From Candidatus Saccharicenans sp. (lineage in GTDB: Bacteria; Acidobacteriota; Aminicenantia; Aminicenantales; Saccharicenantaceae): DNA of 64,000 bases. Position 1 is the first letter of the stretch. Each line of letters begins with the position of its first letter. Below are positions 1 through 10,977 of the stretch, piece by piece. The stretch spans positions 26,452 to 90,451 of the forward strand of contig JASEFX010000007.1 of assembly GCA_030018265.1 (NCBI GenBank). Reading direction: 5' to 3'. A program made the translations under genes and the position numbers. The notes beneath the pieces were generated by a model. The model did no database searches and was not told the origin of the DNA. It saw only the letters and a list, made by a program, of their open reading frames with translations.

Positions 1-2
1 CC

Positions 3-509
<507 letters not shown>

Positions 510-628
510 AACATTAATACGGATTCAGCCAGAAATTTAAGAGAAATTTTTTCAACCTGGAATTAGCGGCAACAATATTTCTGTCTGCCGGTTGCACTGG
601 CCGGGCTGAATAAAAGTCTTCGCCTCTG

Positions 629-655
629 AGCTTCTCGCCAGAAGGCTTTTTCAGT
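629..655 (+). terminator. Putative Rho-independent terminator downstream of eno
   Basis: AGCTTCT-CGCC-AGAAGGCT hairpin followed by TTTTT. Confidence 0.4.
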
Positions 656-726
656 CGGTTCAATAAAAATTATTTTTGCTTTTTGCGGTTCTGTTATGTA
701 TTCTTAAACTAATCGAGGATTCAGGG

Positions 727-1884
727 ATGAAGAGATTTCTCTGTCTTTTTATAGTCTGGGTTATTCTGCTGGGGGTTGTAAATCTGGAAGCCAGAGCTCA
801 GGCGGCGAAAATCCGGCTGCGGGTAGTCGCGGAGCAGGCGAACATCAGAGTCAAGCCGGATATCGGAAGTGAAATGCTCTGGCAGGTGGCCGGCGGGACG
901 GACCTGCTGGCGGAGAAAAAGGAAGGCGAATGGTATCTGGTGACGCTGGAAAAACCCGATGGCTCGCGAATTCGCGGCTATGTTCATGAAAGCCTGGTGG
1001 AAGAAATCTCAACCGAAAAGAAATCTACGGTGATGCGGCTGCCGGCAGAAAAAGTTACGGAAAAAGTTTCTGCTCCTGAAAAAACTGTTGCGGTGGTTGA
1101 AATGTCCAGGGTAAAGACAGAAAAGGAATTTTCCCTTTTCCTTTTTGGTGGCGGAAGTTATCTCTCGCCGGCGGAGTTAAACCAGGCAGCCCAGGGAGTC
1201 ACTGATTATTATTTGATTGCGCTGAACTCGGGGAAAAAAGTTAGCCTTGGCGGCCTGCATCCCGCCTGGTCCTACGGGCTCGATTTCTTCTATCATTTTT
1301 ACCCGCAACTGTCCCTCGGGCTCGGTTTCGATTATCAGCAGGGTTCGAAATATTCGTCGGTTGATTTTACCGTTAACAACCTAGCCTGCAGGGTCATGAC
1401 CGAACCTGAACTGAGAAACTTAGCCTTCAGGTTTTCGCTGCTTTTTCAGCCGGCTAATGTTTTTTATTTCAGAGCAGGAATAGAGGTGAGCCTGGCCAGA
1501 CTCGGTTATTTATATCGGGTGGAACAGGGCGATTCCTGGATGGAATGGCGTGGCCGGGCCAGTGGATTTAATGCGGGCTGGATGGAGGCAGCCGGGATAT
1601 TGATACCCGTTACCACCTGGCTGGAATTTTATGTAGAAGGCGCTTACCGCTATGTCAGAATAAAGAATTTTGAGGGAACGAATTATTATTCTGATTCCGA
1701 CGGTTTGCAGAAGACAGAGAAAGGAAAACTCTATTACTGGACAGTAAATTACAACTCGAGATATTATTCTGCTTTATTCGTTCGCGACCGGCTGCCGACC
1801 GACCCGGGCGTGCTGGACCCGAGAGAAGCCAGCGTCAACCTTTCGGGCTTCACTTTGAGAGCCGGTGTTCGCCTTTCTTTCTGA
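727..1884 (+). CDS. Secreted SH3b-domain protein with C-terminal outer-membrane beta-barrel-like region
   Basis: Signal peptide MKRFLCLFIVWVILLGVVNLEARAQA; SH3b-like RLRVVAEQANIRVKPDIGSEMLWQVAGGT...GYVHESLV; aromatic/glycine-rich barrel-like C-terminus ending LRAGVRLSF. Confidence 0.65.
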   Translation: MKRFLCLFIVWVILLGVVNLEARAQAAKIRLRVVAEQANIRVKPDIGSEMLWQVAGGTDLLAEKKEGEWYLVTLEKPDGSRIRGYVHESLVEEISTEKKSTVMRLPAEKVTEKVSAPEKTVAVVEMSRVKTEKEFSLFLFGGGSYLSPAELNQAAQGVTDYYLIALNSGKKVSLGGLHPAWSYGLDFFYHFYPQLSLGLGFDYQQGSKYSSVDFTVNNLACRVMTEPELRNLAFRFSLLFQPANVFYFRAGIEVSLARLGYLYRVEQGDSWMEWRGRASGFNAGWMEAAGILIPVTTWLEFYVEGAYRYVRIKNFEGTNYYSDSDGLQKTEKGKLYYWTVNYNSRYYSALFVRDRLPTDPGVLDPREASVNLSGFTLRAGVRLSF

Positions 1885-2092
1885 ATCTCTCCTGACCTTT
1901 TTGTTTGAGTCGCCACGGCTTGCTAAGACCGGTAATGCTGGAAAGCAAGTGGAAAGATTATCAGAAGAAAAAATCCGCAATAACTTTTTTCCCTTCCAGG
2001 TTATTTTACCGGCGCAAGCGCAGAAGATGCGAAAGGGGATGGTCAGAATCTGGTGATAACGAAGTCTGAACGGGAGAAATTGTCAAATCTGT

Positions 2093-2122
2093 TTGTTTGC
2101 TGATAGAGATTTTTCTTATAAT
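2093..2122 (+). promoter_or_regulatory. Candidate sigma70-like promoter for NSS transporter
   Basis: TTGTTT - 18 nt - TATAAT upstream of the 2164 ORF. Confidence 0.35.
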
Positions 2123-2163
2123 GCTATCTTCGCTTAATTACAGACGAAGGCGCGGAGGTCAGT

Positions 2164-3624
2164 TTGACGCAGCGAGAACATTTTGTTTCGCGACTGGGAT
2201 TTGTGGCCGCGGCCATCGGCATGGCTGTGGGCACCGGAAATATCTGGCGCTTTCCCCGAATGGCAGCTCAGTACGGTGGCGGAGTGTTCGTGCTGGTGTA
2301 CCTCCTGGCGCTTCTTTTGTGGTCAGCTCCGCTTCTTATGGTTGAGATGGCCATCGGGAGAAAAACCAGGCTGGGTCCGGTCGGCGGGTTTCGTGATTTT
2401 ATCGGCGAGAGTTACACCTGGATGGGCGGCTGGATGGTGGCTGTCTGTATGCTCATTACCTTTTACTATGCGGTAATTACCGGATGGTGCGCCAAATATT
2501 TTGTTCTTTCGCTCCAGGGAGCTTTCAGAGAGGGGGTGGATACAGCCACTATCTGGCATAATTTCCAGCACAACAGAATGGAGAATATCTTCTTTCAGGC
2601 TCTGGCCATCGGTCTCTGTGGTTTGATCATCTACAGGGGAATCCAGAAAGGCGTCGAACGGATTAATAAGATTCTGGTGCCCTCGCTTTTCGTTTTTCTG
2701 GCGATTGCCGCCGCCAGGGCCATTACTCTGCCAGGAGCCGGCCTGGGCCTGAGCTATCTGTTTGTGCCCGACTGGAGCAAACTGGCAGACCCGGCCACCT
2801 GGCTGCAGGCTTTCACCCAATCGGCCTGGTCAACCGGCGCCGGCTGGGGGCTGATGCTAACCTATGCGGTCTATACGAGCAAAAAAGACGATATTCCCCA
2901 GAATTGCCTGACCGTCGGGTTTGGTGATAACTGTGCGGCTTTACTGGCCGGCATGGCTGTCATCCCCACGATCTTTGCTCTTGCTCCCGACCCGGCTGCG
3001 GCCCGGGCTTCACTCGGAGATAATATGGGACTGACTTTTATTTCGCTGGCGGGCCTTTTCCCGAAGATGAAAGGCGGGTTGATCGTGGCCCCGGTGTTTT
3101 TCCTGGCTATGCTTTTTGCCGCTCTCTCTTCGCTCATTGCCCAGGTGGAACTTGGAGCCAGAGCCCTGATGGATTTTGGCTGGAGCCGGAAGAAAAGCAC
3201 GGTTATGATAATACTCCTGTGCTTTCTGTTTGGTCTGCCTTCGGCTGCTTTTCCGTCTTTCCTTCTAAATCAGGATTGGGTGTGGGGCATGGCGCTTCTG
3301 GTCAGCGGCTTCTGGACGATTTTAGCTGCAAGAAAATATGGCCCGGAAAAGCTGCGGCGGGAGATTAATGCCGGAGCTGAGCTGAGACTCGGCCGCTGGT
3401 GGACTGTAATCTTGAGATATATTTCTCCTTTGATCTTTCTGACGGTGACCGGATGGTGGTTCTACCAGGCCATAACCTGGGATAAAACCTCCTGGTGGCA
3501 TCCGTTTAAGACCTCCACCGTGGGAACAATTCTTTTGCAGTGGTTGATATTGCTGGCGCTGGTATTGCTGTTAAACAAGCATCTTGTCCGCCGGACCGGA
3601 AAACCTCTCGATTATGGGGATTGA
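2164..3624 (+). CDS. Sodium-dependent transporter, neurotransmitter:sodium symporter (NSS/SNF) family
   Basis: N-terminus REHFVSRLGFVAAAIGMAVGTGNIWRFPRMAAQYGGG is the NSS TM1 signature; about 12 hydrophobic segments; TTG start with GGAGG upstream. Confidence 0.93.
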   Translation: MTQREHFVSRLGFVAAAIGMAVGTGNIWRFPRMAAQYGGGVFVLVYLLALLLWSAPLLMVEMAIGRKTRLGPVGGFRDFIGESYTWMGGWMVAVCMLITFYYAVITGWCAKYFVLSLQGAFREGVDTATIWHNFQHNRMENIFFQALAIGLCGLIIYRGIQKGVERINKILVPSLFVFLAIAAARAITLPGAGLGLSYLFVPDWSKLADPATWLQAFTQSAWSTGAGWGLMLTYAVYTSKKDDIPQNCLTVGFGDNCAALLAGMAVIPTIFALAPDPAAARASLGDNMGLTFISLAGLFPKMKGGLIVAPVFFLAMLFAALSSLIAQVELGARALMDFGWSRKKSTVMIILLCFLFGLPSAAFPSFLLNQDWVWGMALLVSGFWTILAARKYGPEKLRREINAGAELRLGRWWTVILRYISPLIFLTVTGWWFYQAITWDKTSWWHPFKTSTVGTILLQWLILLALVLLLNKHLVRRTGKPLDYGD

Positions 3625-3625
3625 A

Positions 3626-3721
3626 ATGGAAGTAATTGTCTGGATGGTGGTAATTCTCGGGTTGAATTTCGGGGCGCTCGGTTATTTTCTCTGGAGGCTT
3701 CTCCGGAAAAAAGGGTCCTGA
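3626..3721 (+). CDS. 31-aa single-TM microprotein, MetS-like NSS transporter small subunit
   Basis: ATG 2 nt after the NSS stop codon; translation MEVIVWMVVILGLNFGALGYFLWRLLRKKGS (one TM helix plus basic tail); absent from the supplied ORF track because of its size. Confidence 0.65.
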   Translation: MEVIVWMVVILGLNFGALGYFLWRLLRKKGS

Positions 3722-3790
3722 CAATTCTGAACTGATTAACCGGCTTCAGCGGAAGCACAAAAGAAATAATTTCCGGGTGCAGAATGCTCT

Positions 3791-4489
3791 TTAAGCCTTT
3801 ACTTCCTCGTATTTATAACCAACTCCCCTGACGCTGTGGATGAAAGCTGCCAGAGGACCGAGTTTTTCTCTGAGGTGTCTGATGTGGACGTCAACCGTGC
3901 GGTGAATTACCACCTTTTCCTGACCCCACAGGCGGTCCAGGATCTCGTCTCTGGTAAATACTCTTCCGGGCCGGGAGGTGAGAAGTTCAAGAATCCTGAA
4001 TTCGCTAAGGGTGAGTTCGACCGGCTTTCCCATGACCAGAACTTCAAATTTTTCCGGTCTGATGATGAGCTTGCCTCCGGCCAGATTTTTTTCGGAAGTT
4101 TCCGGGGTGAGCGATTTGTCCCGGCGGCGGAGAACAGCTTTGATCCGGGCTTCAAGTTCGCGCAGGGAAAAAGGTTTGGTCACATAATCGTCGGCGCCCA
4201 TTTCCAGTCCGGTTACCCGGTCGGCTTCCTGTGATCTGGCGGTAAGCATGATGATGGGAATGTCTGCCCGTTCCGGCTGGCTTTTTAACCAGCGGCAGAT
4301 TTCCAGGCCGTCGCTTCCAGGCAACATCAGGTCGAGAAGAATAAGGTCGGGCCGGTGACGCTCGAGATACCTGAAGAAAGATCCTGGATTACTGAAAGCC
4401 TCGACTCTGTAGCCGGCCCTGGATAAATTCGTCTGGACCAGTTTCAGTATGTCCTCTTCGTCATCCAGGATGGCAATGGTTCTGGACAT
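3791..4489 (-). CDS. PhoB/OmpR-family response regulator (receiver + winged helix)
   Basis: IAILDDEEDILKLV...DLILLDLMLPGSDGLEICRWLK...IIMLTARSQEADRVTGLEMGADDYVTKPFSLREL...C-terminal wHTH RTVDVHIRHLREKLG...VRGVGYKYEE; last gene of pst cluster. Confidence 0.93.
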   Translation of the reverse strand: MSRTIAILDDEEDILKLVQTNLSRAGYRVEAFSNPGSFFRYLERHRPDLILLDLMLPGSDGLEICRWLKSQPERADIPIIMLTARSQEADRVTGLEMGADDYVTKPFSLRELEARIKAVLRRRDKSLTPETSEKNLAGGKLIIRPEKFEVLVMGKPVELTLSEFRILELLTSRPGRVFTRDEILDRLWGQEKVVIHRTVDVHIRHLREKLGPLAAFIHSVRGVGYKYEEVKA

Positions 4490-4580
4490 TTCTTGGTTCC
4501 TTTATATTCTAATATTTTTTTCTCCGGGTGTTCAAACTAAAATTCCGCGCAATCCGAATAATAACCGTAACAGTTCCGGC

Positions 4581-5368
<788 letters not shown>

Positions 5369-5381
<13 letters not shown>

Positions 5382-6253
5382 TTCTTTCTCAATCTGGATC
5401 GAATCAGGATAGCTCCGAGGTTGAACAGAATGATAAAGGCAATCAACACCAGGGCTGTGCCGTAAGCCAGCTCTCTGGCCCTGTCGATGGCGTGATGCTG
5501 GGTGGCCATTATGTAGAGATGGTAGGGAAGCGCCATAAACTGGTCTTTAAGCGACTGCGGGATGTAAGGAAGGTAGAAAGCTGCTCCGGTGAACATAATA
5601 GGCGCGGTCTCTCCGGCCGCCCTGGCCAGGCCCAGCACCGCTCCGGTGAGCATTCCAGGAATGGCATACGGTAGTACGTTTGTCCGGATCATCTGCCATC
5701 TGGTAGCGCCGAGGGCCAGCGCCCCTTCCCGGTAGGCGTCCGGAACGGATTTCAGAGCTTCCTCGCTGGCGGTAATGGTCCACGGAAGTGTCAGCAGTCC
5801 GAGGGTCAGCCCGGCTGAGAGCACGGAAGTTCCAAATTTCATGATGTTAACAAAAAGTATCACCCCGAAAAGACCATATACTATTGAAGGGACGCCGGCT
5901 AAATTGCGGATGGATAACCTTATAAGACGGGTCAAACGTCCGGCTCTGGCATACTCGTTCAGGTAGATGGCCGCGGCCATCCCCAGGGGAACAGCAAAAA
6001 TGGCTGTGATCAGCGTTACCAGAAATGTTCCCACAATCGCCGGGAAGATTCCGCCCTCGGTCATTCCGCGGCGCGGTGCCTGGCTCAGAAACTCCCAGGA
6101 GATAACCTTATATCCCTGGCTGCTGATGTCGTAGAAAAAATAGAGCAGGATGAAAAGAACGGAATAAACAGCGATTCTCAGCATAAAGAAGCCGATGAAT
6201 TCTGCCAGCTGGCTCCCGCGCCATTCGGAAACTTTCTTAACCGATCTGGTCAT
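5369..6253 (-). CDS. pstA: Phosphate ABC transporter permease
   Basis: ABC permease motif [59 protein letters not shown]; adjacent to pstB. Confidence 0.95.
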
Positions 6254-7155
6254 TGGAGTTTTGTCCTCTGTTTTTCCAGGATGATGTCTGCCGTCAGGTT
6301 CACGCTGAAAGCCAGAATGAACAGCACCAGCCCCAGGGCAAAAAGCGCATAGTAGTGGGTGGTGTAATAAGGAACCTCGCCCAGCTCGATGGCAATGGTG
6401 GCGGTGAGAGTTCTTACGGATTGAAGAAAGCCACGAGGGAAAGCTCTGGCGTTTCCGGTGGCCATGAGCACGGTCATGGTCTCACCGACAGCCCTTCCGA
6501 GACCGAGCATCAGAGAAGCGACAATTCCCGAGATAGCAGCCGGGATTTTTACCCTTATTAAAGTCTGCCAGCGATTGGCTCCGAGAGCCAGGGAAGCTTC
6601 GGTGTAACTCAGAGGTACGGCTCTCAGCGAATCTTCAGAAATGCTGATGATGGTCGGAAGCGCCATTATAGCCAGGAGGATACTCCCGTTGAGGGCAGTC
6701 AGACCATGGTTGAGCTTGAATATTGTGGAGATCAACGGACCGGTTATGGTTATGCCGATGAACCCGACGACCACCGAAGGTATTGCAGCCAGCAGTTCTA
6801 TCACCGGTTTTAAGATTTCCCTCACCCGCGGGCTGGCCAAATCGGAAAGGTAGGCGGCCACGGCCACTCCCAGCGGAAAGGCAATTAAAAGCGCTCCAGT
6901 GGTTACCATGATCGAACTGGCGATCATCGCCAGAATCCCGTATTCGGGCTTTTCCGGCGAAGTCGGGTCCCAGCGGGTTGAGGTCAGAAATTCCTTAAGA
7001 CGGATTTCTTTGAAAGCCGGAACGGAAGTGTAAAGAAGAAGGGCAAATATGCCCATTAGAGCTATGATGGCCAGCATCCCGCTCGTCTGAAACAGAGTTT
7101 TTATCAGGCTTTCCTTGATGTCTCCCAGGATGCCCTTCTTCTTTACCGAGGTCAT
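6250..7155 (-). CDS. pstC: Phosphate ABC transporter permease
   Basis: EDSLRAVPLSYTEASLALGANRWQTLIRVKIPAAISGIVASLMLGLGRAVGETMTVLMATGNA; adjacent to pstA. Confidence 0.95.
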   Translation of the reverse strand: MTSVKKKGILGDIKESLIKTLFQTSGMLAIIALMGIFALLLYTSVPAFKEIRLKEFLTSTRWDPTSPEKPEYGILAMIASSIMVTTGALLIAFPLGVAVAAYLSDLASPRVREILKPVIELLAAIPSVVVGFIGITITGPLISTIFKLNHGLTALNGSILLAIMALPTIISISEDSLRAVPLSYTEASLALGANRWQTLIRVKIPAAISGIVASLMLGLGRAVGETMTVLMATGNARAFPRGFLQSVRTLTATIAIELGEVPYYTTHYYALFALGLVLFILAFSVNLTADIILEKQRTKLQ

Positions 7156-7178
7156 TGTTTATCTTCCTTAAATGTCGA

Positions 7179-8129
7179 TTATCTTAAATTCTTTTCGTTC
7201 TGCTCCATCAGGTCTTTTCCCACCTTGAAGAAGCCTTCCTTCTCGACGATCGACTGGCCTTCGGGGCTGAGCACGAAGCGGATAAAGTCAGCCACAGCCG
7301 GTGACGGTTTTCCGTTGGTTGACTGATAAAGCGGTCTGGAAATAGCGTATCTGGCTGAATAGACGGCTTCCTTATCCAGGGGGGAATAGGCCGGGGCATT
7401 TTCATCTTTTTTGATTTTCAGCACTTTGATGCCTTTGCGGACCTCACCCTTTTTGTCATACAGGTAGCCCACTCCCACGTAGCCAATTCCGGCCGCGTCC
7501 TGAGTGACAGCTTCAATAATCTGAGCGTTTCCGTTCATTTCTTTGACATCCGGGGAATAATTTTTGTTGTTAAGGACATGTTCCTGCAGAAAAGCATAGG
7601 TGCCTGAATTTGACTGGCGCCCGTAAAGAGAGATTTTCATCTCGGGACCGCCGACCGCCTTCCAGTTTTTAATTTCGCCGCGGAAAATCGCCCCCACCTG
7701 TTCCATGGTCAGAGTCTCCACCGCGTTCTTATCGTTGACTATTATGCTGAGAGCGTCCACGGCTATGGCAAAAATTCTCGGTCTGACACCTTTTTCATAG
7801 GCCAGGTCGAGCTCTCTGTCTTTCCATTCTCTGGAATGGTTGGCTACGTCACAGGTGCCGTTGATGAGCGCGGTAATGCCCGTTCCGGAACCGCCGCCGA
7901 GAACGGCGATGGCTGTGCCCGGCTTTTTACTCATGTATTCTTCGGCCAGGATCTGGACGAGGTTGACCATCGTATCGGAGCCTTTGATTTGAATCATTTT
8001 CTTCTGGGCCGAAACCGTGGTCGGTAGAAGCAGGCCAAGGGTTGTAAGCAGGATCGCTCCGAAAAGCATTCCCCCCGCTAATTTCTTGATTCGAGTGAAA
8101 ATTTTTGTGTTCATTTTTTCCTCCTTCAT
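7179..8129 (-). CDS. pstS: Phosphate ABC transporter substrate-binding protein (PstS-like)
   Basis: Signal peptide; IQIKGSDTMVNLVQILAEEYMSKKPGTAIAVLGGGSGTGITALINGTCDVANHSREWKDRE; upstream of pstC. Confidence 0.93.
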   Translation of the reverse strand: MKEEKMNTKIFTRIKKLAGGMLFGAILLTTLGLLLPTTVSAQKKMIQIKGSDTMVNLVQILAEEYMSKKPGTAIAVLGGGSGTGITALINGTCDVANHSREWKDRELDLAYEKGVRPRIFAIAVDALSIIVNDKNAVETLTMEQVGAIFRGEIKNWKAVGGPEMKISLYGRQSNSGTYAFLQEHVLNNKNYSPDVKEMNGNAQIIEAVTQDAAGIGYVGVGYLYDKKGEVRKGIKVLKIKKDENAPAYSPLDKEAVYSARYAISRPLYQSTNGKPSPAVADFIRFVLSPEGQSIVEKEGFFKVGKDLMEQNEKNLR

Positions 8130-8135
8130 GTTAAT

Positions 8136-9230
8136 TTAAAAGCTCATCAGAAAGGTCAGGTTAAAAATCACATCATTTTTCTTGAGAGGGGCTTTATAAT
8201 CGTAAACCCAGACGTTCGGCTGTAATCTGAAACTGCTGTGAAGCGGAGACCAGTCGAGACCGGCTATGATGAGTGATATCTCGTCGCCTGACAGAAGATT
8301 GTTAGGTTCGTACCGGTCAAACCGGGCGAAGAGATTCAATTTTTCCTTTATAAGTTGATAGCGCCCGAAGACCGAAAGACCGGAGCGGTCGTAACGCTGG
8401 CCATCTGTCAGGTTTTTATCGTTGCGATAGATGAAGTATTCGGTTCCTATGGTCAAACCGGGGATGAATTCAAGGTAAAGGTCTCCCTTATAGGTAAAAG
8501 CGCTGGCTCCGACGTCCTGCTTTTCATAGTCGACATAACCAACGACAGACACACCGGCCACCGGAATCAACTGCAGAAAAGAGCTGAGTTTTTTATGTTT
8601 GTCTTTTTCTGGCCTGGTATAACCTTCTCCGCTGGAAAGCATGATTCCATAGCGCAGCTGACGCACAATTTTCCCGCTGAGGCTTATTCCCAGGTCGGCG
8701 CTGGTGGCGTCAATATCTTTGCCTGTTATATCTTTATAGCCGTCAAGCAGAGTCTTGGCCACGCTGCGGTAACCCCAGCGGTCCTCGGCCAGCTTGAAGG
8801 TTATGGTGTCCGCCATCCCGATTTTGATGTCGGCATCGGGGATCAGTTTGTTGATCTGAAGATACATATGCTTCAGATAAGGGCGAAACTTGTCGTCAGG
8901 TTTGCCGGAAGCATCGGTCGCTTTCAAATTATCTCCGTCGAGAGTCAGGCGAAAGCTGATCATGTCGTTTATTTTGTTGTCGTAGCGAAAGTATACCCGG
9001 CGGAACTGCATGAAGTTATTCTTGAAGTTCGGGTTGTCGGGCGGGGACGTGGTGATCGGACCATTTTTAGAAAGATAAAAGGTGTAATCAAAAAACACCG
9101 TGCCTGAAATTTTTTGCTGGGCAGAAGCTGACCTCAGCAGCATGGTGGTGGCCAGCAGGACGGTCAGACACAGAAAGAAAAGTCGGCGAGAACGGTAACC
9201 CGGTTTCTCTGATTTTCTCTTTGCTAACAT
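8136..9230 (-). CDS. Phosphate-selective porin O/P-like outer-membrane protein
   Basis: Signal peptide; MQFRRVYFRYDNKINDMISFRLTLDGDNL and aromatic-terminated barrel; first gene of pst cluster. Confidence 0.75.
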   Translation of the reverse strand: MLAKRKSEKPGYRSRRLFFLCLTVLLATTMLLRSASAQQKISGTVFFDYTFYLSKNGPITTSPPDNPNFKNNFMQFRRVYFRYDNKINDMISFRLTLDGDNLKATDASGKPDDKFRPYLKHMYLQINKLIPDADIKIGMADTITFKLAEDRWGYRSVAKTLLDGYKDITGKDIDATSADLGISLSGKIVRQLRYGIMLSSGEGYTRPEKDKHKKLSSFLQLIPVAGVSVVGYVDYEKQDVGASAFTYKGDLYLEFIPGLTIGTEYFIYRNDKNLTDGQRYDRSGLSVFGRYQLIKEKLNLFARFDRYEPNNLLSGDEISLIIAGLDWSPLHSSFRLQPNVWVYDYKAPLKKNDVIFNLTFLMSF

Positions 9231-9329
9231 TTTTCCTCCTTTTTAAGTTTTGAATTTCCCGGCGCCAGGAAAATTCGTTAATTCGAGAAGAGAGCATAAG
9301 ACATTAAAATGAACATACGGCAAAGGAAT

Positions 9330-9378
9330 TGTTAATTTCTGGTTAAGAAAAAAGCGCTCTGGCCTTAACATGAGTTAA
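9330..9378 (-). promoter_or_regulatory. Candidate Pho-box-like array upstream of the porin-pst operon
   Basis: On the minus strand TTAACT(9378-9373), TTAAGG(9368-9363), TTAACC(9346-9341), TTAACA(9335-9330): half-sites spaced 10, 22 and 11 bp. Confidence 0.45.
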
Positions 9379-9420
9379 ATTTATTCCAGCTCTGACCCGG
9401 CTGACCTGGAGTTTTTCTGA

Positions 9421-9449
9421 TTAACACTATAAGGGCTATCTGATATAAT
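9421..9449 (+). promoter_or_regulatory. Candidate sigma70-like promoter for purF
   Basis: TTAACA (9421-9426) - 17 nt - TATAAT (9444-9449), 28 nt before the purF ATG. Confidence 0.45.
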
Positions 9450-9477
9450 AGAGTGTAATTTTCAAGGGATACAGAAT

Positions 9478-10959
9478 ATGTGTGGAGTAATCGGCATCTG
9501 GTCTAACGGGGAAGTGTTTCATGACCTTTATCAGGGCCTTCTGTCCATCCAGCATCGAGGTCAGGATGCGGCCGGCATCATTACTTACGATGGCAAATTT
9601 CACGAGAAAAAAGGCAACGGTCTGGTTCTCGATATCTTCGGACCCCAGGAAGCGGCTCAGCTGAGGGGAAATGTGGGTATCGGTCACACCCGTTATCCGA
9701 CCATCGGCGGGGGCGGACATGAAGATGCTCAGCCCTTTATGGTCAACACTCCATTTGGCATCATTCTGGCTCACAACGGAAACGTGATCAACTACCGGCA
9801 GTTGAAAAAAGAGCTGTTTGAAAAGAACCAGAGATTGTTGAATTCTGACTGCGACGCTGAGGTTATCCTGAATGTTTTTGCTCAGGAGCTGGAAGAGCAG
9901 AGGGTCAGACAGCTCAGCCCCGACCACATCTTCAAAGCGGTAGCCGGGGTTTACCGCCGGGTTAGAGGCAGCTACTCGGTGGTGGCCTACATAGCCGAAC
10001 AGGGAATGGTGGCTTTCCGCGACCCGCAGGGGATTAAACCGCTGAGTTTCGGCCGGCGCCGTGACGGTCTGATTCCCTCCTATGCCTTTGCCTCGGAAAC
10101 GGTCAGCCTTAACCTGATGAATTTCGGAGAAATAGAACACATCCAGGCGGGAGAAGCGGTTTTTCTTGACCGCAACCGGCAGTTGCACCGGCGGAAGATC
10201 GTCAACAAAAAGCATACCCCCTGTCTTTTTGAGTGGGTTTATTTTGCCCGGCCGGATTCGGTTATAGATGGCGTCAACGTCTATAAAAGCAGGGTTAATC
10301 TCGGCCGGCTGCTGGCCGGAGAAATCAAAAAAAGGAATCTGGAAATAGACGTGGTGGTGCCGGTCCCTGATTCTGCCCGCGATGCAGCCATAGAAATTGC
10401 CCGCGCGCTGAAATTGAAATACCGTGAAGCGCTGGTGAAAAACCGTTACATCGGCAGAACTTTCATCATGCCGGCTGAGACCAAACGACAGAGTTCCGTG
10501 CGGCAGAAACTGAACCCTATCTGTTCAGAGATTGCCGGAAAGAAAGTCCTGCTGGTCGACGACAGCATCGTCCGCGGTAACACTTCGCGGGCTATTGTGG
10601 AGATGGTGAGAGAATGCGGCGCGGTGAAGGTTTATTTTGCTTCTTACTCGCCGCCGCTTCGCTACCCCTGCGTCTATGGCATCGACATGCAGACTAAAAC
10701 TGAATTTGTCGCTCGTGACGCCGACGAGGAGCTGGTCGCCCGCAGGATCGGGGCAGACCAGGTAATATACCAGACGCTGGCCAACCTGAAAAAAGCCATC
10801 CGGATGGAGAATCCGGCATTGAAGCACTTCTGCGCGGCCTGCTTCGACGGCAGGTATCCAACCGGCGACGTCACCCCCGACATCCTGAAAGCGATCGAAG
10901 AGGAACGTAAACTGGTGCAGGAAAGTCAGCTTGAACTGAATATCAAAACAGGTTGTTAG
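9478..10959 (+). CDS. purF: Amidophosphoribosyltransferase
   Basis: Ntn-hydrolase N-terminus MCGVIGIWSNGEVFHDLYQGLLSIQHRGQDAAGI; PRTase motif VLLVDDSIVRGNTSRAIVEMVRECGA. Confidence 0.96.
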   Translation: MCGVIGIWSNGEVFHDLYQGLLSIQHRGQDAAGIITYDGKFHEKKGNGLVLDIFGPQEAAQLRGNVGIGHTRYPTIGGGGHEDAQPFMVNTPFGIILAHNGNVINYRQLKKELFEKNQRLLNSDCDAEVILNVFAQELEEQRVRQLSPDHIFKAVAGVYRRVRGSYSVVAYIAEQGMVAFRDPQGIKPLSFGRRRDGLIPSYAFASETVSLNLMNFGEIEHIQAGEAVFLDRNRQLHRRKIVNKKHTPCLFEWVYFARPDSVIDGVNVYKSRVNLGRLLAGEIKKRNLEIDVVVPVPDSARDAAIEIARALKLKYREALVKNRYIGRTFIMPAETKRQSSVRQKLNPICSEIAGKKVLLVDDSIVRGNTSRAIVEMVRECGAVKVYFASYSPPLRYPCVYGIDMQTKTEFVARDADEELVARRIGADQVIYQTLANLKKAIRMENPALKHFCAACFDGRYPTGDVTPDILKAIEEERKLVQESQLELNIKTGC

Positions 10960-10977
10960 AGAAAGTTACCTGCGCCC

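Noticed and set aside
8355-9107. 250-aa plus-strand ORF antisense to the porin gene
   Set aside because: Mirror-frame ORF opposite a clearly coding gene; no recognisable domain or signal.
9436-10215. 259-aa minus-strand ORF antisense to purF
   Set aside because: Shadow ORF; purF is unambiguous on the plus strand.
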